Assembly: GCA_019916065.1 (NCBI GenBank) | Contig: CM034243.1 | Span: 1,054,001-1,118,000 of the forward strand | Source: Vitellaria paradoxa | Lineage: Eukaryota; Streptophyta; Magnoliopsida; Ericales; Sapotaceae | Length of the DNA: 64,000 nucleotides | Direction: 5' to 3' | Shown: positions 60,721 through 64,000 of the stretch, one piece after another | Layout: every line of letters begins with the position of its first letter | How positions within the stretch are numbered: the stretch's first letter is position 1 | Notes under the pieces: generated by a model | What the model was told of the DNA's origin: nothing | Database searches by the model: none | The model's input: the letters and a program-made list of their open reading frames with translations, nothing else | Made by a program: the position numbers and the translations under genes

Positions 60721-61260
60721 TTCGACACTTTAAGAAAGTACAAAATGAAGTTGAACCCAGCTAGATATGCGTTTCGCGTTGCACCTGGTAAGTTCCTTTG
60801 CTTTATGGTGTCCAACCTGGGGAATAAAGGCCAATTCAAAAACAGTTAGGGCGATCATCGAAATGTAACCCCCGATAACAACAAAAGATGAATAGAAATT
60901 GGCTGGAAGGGGTGGCAGCTCTGAACAAATTCATTTCTCAGTCTACGGACAAATGCTATCCTTTTTTTAAAGTGTTAATGAAAGTTTTTAAATGGATAGC
61001 AGAATGTGATGATTCTTTTTGGCAATTAAAGCAGTACCTAGGGTCAATTCCGTTGCTCAGTCGAACTACCTCGGAGAAAAACTGTATTTATACCTCTCTG
61101 TTTCAGTAATGGTAATAAGTTTTGTGCTCTTCCAAGAAGATGATAGAGTGCAGAAACCTGTTTATTTCACAATCAAGGCCTCACATAGCAAAAGAGCATT
61201 ACCCAAAGATAGAGTTGATAGTTCTTACTCTTGTAATAGTGGCTTGGTGACTTAGAGCTT
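60721..61260 (+). pseudogene. gypsy RT thumb/connection and first RNase H
   Basis: AALNKFISQSTDKCYPFF, DDSFWQLKQYLGSIPLLS and FVLFQEDDRVQKPVYFTIKA are standard gypsy connection and RNase H start blocks, in shifting frames. Confidence 0.85.
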
Positions 61261-61917
61261 ACTTCCAGACTCACACAATTGTGGTTCTCACTGTCCATCT
61301 CTCAAAAAATATACTGCATAAGCCAGAGACCTCAGGTAAATTAGTAAAGTAATCGATCGAACTCAGCCAGTCTGACATTCAATATCGACCATGATTTGCA
61401 ATCAAAGGGCAAACTGGGGTAGATTTTATAGCTGAATTTACAACTTGCCCAAGTAACCCACCTAAAGGTGAAGATACAGAGCAAACTTAGGTATTGAATG
61501 TTGATTACTCGTCCATGAAAAACTCCAATAGTGTAGGTATCATCCTTATTTCCTTTGATCGCCATAAATTAGAATATGCTTTACGTTTTAAGTTCCCTGC
61601 TTCTAACAATGAAACTGATTATGAAGCCTTAATTACTAGTCTTTGAATGGCTCGGTGAATAAGGGTAGAGCAGATAATGGTCCGGAGTAATTCTCTATTA
61701 GTTGTGGAACAAATATAGAAGGATTATGAAGCACGAGGAGAAAACATGGCCGAGTGCTGCCAGATGGCGAAAAGTTTATCTAGGAAGTTTTTCGAGTTCC
61801 AACTACGAATGATTCTAAGACTGCAGAACGAGAAGGTAGATCAATTGGCCAGAATTACATCCTTGAGGGAGGTGAACTTGGATGTTTCGAGCAAAGTATT
61901 GGATTCTGACCGCTTCT
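61261..61917 (+). pseudogene. second RNase H-like domain of the gypsy element (Tat type)
   Basis: YALRFKFPASNNETDYEALI, NSLLVVEQI, MAKSLSRKFFEFQLRMI and NEKVDQLARITS resemble the extra RNase H found in Tat elements. Stops interrupt at several points. Ends at the second nested insertion. Confidence 0.8.
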
Positions 61918-62464
61918 AAATAGTGCGTCTAAACTAACCCCCAAGTGCAAGGGTGTGCGGTGTAATTTTAACTCGATGAGTCCGAGGTCGAATCCATAGG
62001 GAACTATGAGATTGAACACTAGGATTTTCTAAATTCTTCTACCTACTGATTTCGTTTTAGAAATAGGAAAAGAAAAATAGGTTTTGGGTTTGAAAAGAGT
62101 TGATTACGTAACTAACAACTAAATAAAAATAATTACAAAAATTAAATGAAACTAAAATTCAAGAAATTAAATTGCTTTTATTCTAACTAATAGAAAAGCA
62201 AGATACACAATTAAACTAAACTAAAATAATGAAAGCAATAAAATTAGGCATTCAAGATAATTTACGATTCTTGATTCAACTTTCAATTCGGGGTAGTTTA
62301 CTACTTCACAATGGAATGTGTTAAATACTACAATCTAAAGTTCACGTAAAAGGAACAATAGATTGGAAAGATGTCTTTGTTAGGGTTCTTAATTTCCCAA
62401 TACTCGGTCTTATATTCTCGTTTAGAATTATAAAACTAAAAAGATTTTCTATGAAAACACTTGG

Positions 62465-62735
62465 GTTCAAATCTGATTTAGGGGTTTGTTCAAAAATATT
62501 AAGAAAGTTTTAATCAAAAATCTTTACTAGTGATTACAGAGAATTTAGCCAAACACTTTTGTTTTCGAAAGCTTTTCAAACAAACGAAATCAAATTTGAG
62601 TTTAAATCCTATTTTTAGTTCGTCCAAAAATATTAAACAAAATTTAATCCAAAACCTTTACCAGTGATTACAGAGAATGTAGTCAAAAGTTTTGTTTTTG
62701 AAAGTTGTTGAAACAAACAAAACTAGATTTGAAAG
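62465..62735 (+). repeat. two tandem ~135-bp units inside E2
   Basis: Units start near 62465 and 62600, each with AAAAATATTAA, TTTACCAGTGATTACAGAGA-like and AAACAAACGAAA-like words. Same relative place as the repeats in E1 but unrelated sequence. Confidence 0.85.
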
Positions 62736-63204
62736 TTGTAGACCCCTACGCATGGGTTTTCACAAACCATGCGAAGGGTCTACGCACATCCCATAGATCA
62801 TACTAACTTACCCTTCCTTGATTCGTTGAATCAAGAATTAGGGTTTTACACTAACATAACTTTAAACGAAACAAAATCAACCAGCGAACACATATTTAAT
62901 AATTTACTGAATAAAATTAAGAAACAATATTATTGAAATGAAAAACAAAAGCAAACGTACTCTGAAATCGAATCCGAAACGTAAGAATGAACAATCACTG
63001 CTGTACGAAGCCTGCGCAAACTCCAAAAAGTCTTCAAAACATTCTACGAACTTAAAAAATCTCTAAAAACTATTTAAAACTCTAAAAAAAATGAAAAACT
63101 AAACTAAGGTTGTTCCCCTGGTTCGGCCATACATCAGGGTTTTTAAAGGGGTAACAAGAAAACCCTAAAAGATAAGATTTAAAATCGCTTGCCCGGCACA
63201 CTGT

Positions 63205-63235
63205 GGTCCGGACCATTTGGGTGGGGGTCCGGACC
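63205..63235 (+). repeat. two GGTCCGGACC palindromes 21 bp apart
   Basis: Perfect 10-bp palindromes at 63205-63214 and 63226-63235, start to start 21 bp. They occupy the position held by GGGCGCCC repeats in E1, upstream of the conserved AGCTTTCT block. Confidence 0.95.
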
Positions 63236-63705
63236 ACAAAACCTTGATTCCCCAAGTTCTGTTCCCTTTTGAAGGCGTGTCTTGCTTCTGATAGCTTTCT
63301 ATCTTTAACTTCCAACGAGATTTTGACCTCGAATATGATGGATTCAGGTTTCGACTAAAACACAAAAATTGTAGCCCTTTGAGTCTTCTTTCCAACCCAA
63401 AAGAATCAAGTCAATCCGAATTATGAGTGAAAAGATATGGTCAAAATAATGACATGGTGTTAAGTTGGAACTTCAGCTGCACACCACTTCAACCATCTTG
63501 AACTTCGGACCATTTTTTTCTCCTCGGCAGCCACTTTCATCGCTGTTAATCTCAATTATTTCGCCATTTTTCCTATAATTAAGAAAATAAACACTATAAG
63601 TAATAAAATAATGATAAAACTCTAAAGTTAATTACTTAAATGCATCAATAAGTATCAAAATGTGGAGTTTTTAATTACACTTTTCAAGTGTAATCAGATT
63701 CCCTG

Positions 63706-64000
63706 AGCATTTGGATCCCAGAAGCCAACCAAATTGAGGAAGGCGCTGAATGGGCTAAATTAATCAGAGACCACTTAGAGAATGAAGCATTGTCGAGCAA
63801 CAAGAATAAAGCAAGAAGGGTCCAATACCAATCAAGCAGATATCTTTAAGTAGACTGGATCCTTTACAAAAGAGGGCATAGCTCTCCATTATTAAGGTGT
63901 CCGAACGACTAAGAGGCCAATTATATCATGAGATAAGTTTATGAAGTAATCTCTGGAAACTACTTGGGGGCAAGGCTTTAGCTAAGAAGTTTTTGAGAGC
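63706..64000 (+). pseudogene. gypsy region between RNase H and integrase
   Basis: Readable pieces in shifting frames include SIWIPEANQIEEGAEWAKLI, WILYKRGHSSPLLRC and a later GNYLGGKALAKKFLR-like end, the usual lead-in to the integrase zinc finger. It continues past the window edge. Confidence 0.75.

Larger units (their letters stand above)
61918..63705 (+). mobile_element. unclassified repeat element E2 nested in gypsy, same family as E1
   Basis: About 1.79 kb between the RNase H domain and the pre-integrase region. It shares with E1 the left end (CCCAAGTGCAAGGGTG ... GATGAGTCCGAGGTCGAATCC) and the right third (ATGGATTCAGGTTTCG, GAGTCTTCTTTCCAACCC, CTGCACACCACTTCAACC). Near its right border ATTACACTTTTCAAGTGTAA is a short hairpin. 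No coding domain found. Confidence 0.75.
55210..64000 (+). mobile_element. Ty3/gypsy retrotransposon of Tat-like type, decayed, runs off the window
   Basis: Order on the plus strand: LTR-like region, primer-binding-like site, gag, protease, reverse transcriptase, RNase H, then sequence leading to integrase, which defines gypsy. The RNase H-like block after RT and the style of gag and protease fit the Tat lineage. Stops and frameshifts are frequent. Two large related insertions (56411-58465 and 61918-63705) and a 127-bp internal duplication disrupt it. Integrase and the 3' LTR lie beyond the right edge. Non-functional. Confidence 0.9.

Overview
This is a gene-poor, AT-rich stretch of a dicot nuclear genome. 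The evidence is three spliced plant genes with GT-AG introns, many plant-type transposable elements, and long non-coding stretches full of (TA)n and poly-A/T tracts. The species cannot be named from the sequence. The three intact genes all lie on the minus strand: an L-gulono-1,4-lactone oxidase-like (GULLO) gene at 14.6-17.2 kb, an IQ67-domain (IQD) calmodulin-binding scaffold gene at 22.3-24.7 kb, and a NAC transcription factor of the NST/SND secondary-wall group at 34.4-36.0 kb. No operon-like cooperation is implied. The last two belong to families involved in cell shape and cell-wall deposition, but adjacency alone does not link them.

Left part (1-18.6 kb): a tandem duplication of a GULLO locus. 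The right copy is an intact four-exon gene of 590 codons. The left copy is reduced to part of its last exon, carries a nonsense codon in the conserved HWGK motif, and is split by a 6.5-kb Ty1/copia element (2116-8661) with paired LTRs and a perfect 5-bp target duplication. That element itself holds a 145-bp PIF/Harbinger-like MITE with a TTA target duplication. Flanking DNA on both sides of the GULLO copies is also duplicated. In the left copy of the upstream flank a 447-bp hAT-like element is present, and the right copy shows the empty site. SINE-like and MITE-like repeats fill the rest.

Middle (18.6-55.2 kb): IQD and NST genes separated by non-coding DNA with MITE-like elements, tandem duplications, microsatellites, a hAT-like element with 8-bp target duplications (41498-42068) and a 1.55-kb MULE-like foldback element with a perfect 9-bp target duplication (52173-53724).

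Right part (55.2-64.0 kb): a decayed Ty3/gypsy element of Tat-like type, plus strand, running off the window. It is broken by two insertions of one unclassified repeat family (about 2.05 and 1.79 kb). The two copies share their ends but each carries its own ~130-bp tandem repeat and its own short palindrome repeated at ~21-bp spacing.

I found no clearly new biological system. The most interesting signals are the layered insertion history of the GULLO duplication and the architecture of the two related insertions inside the gypsy element.
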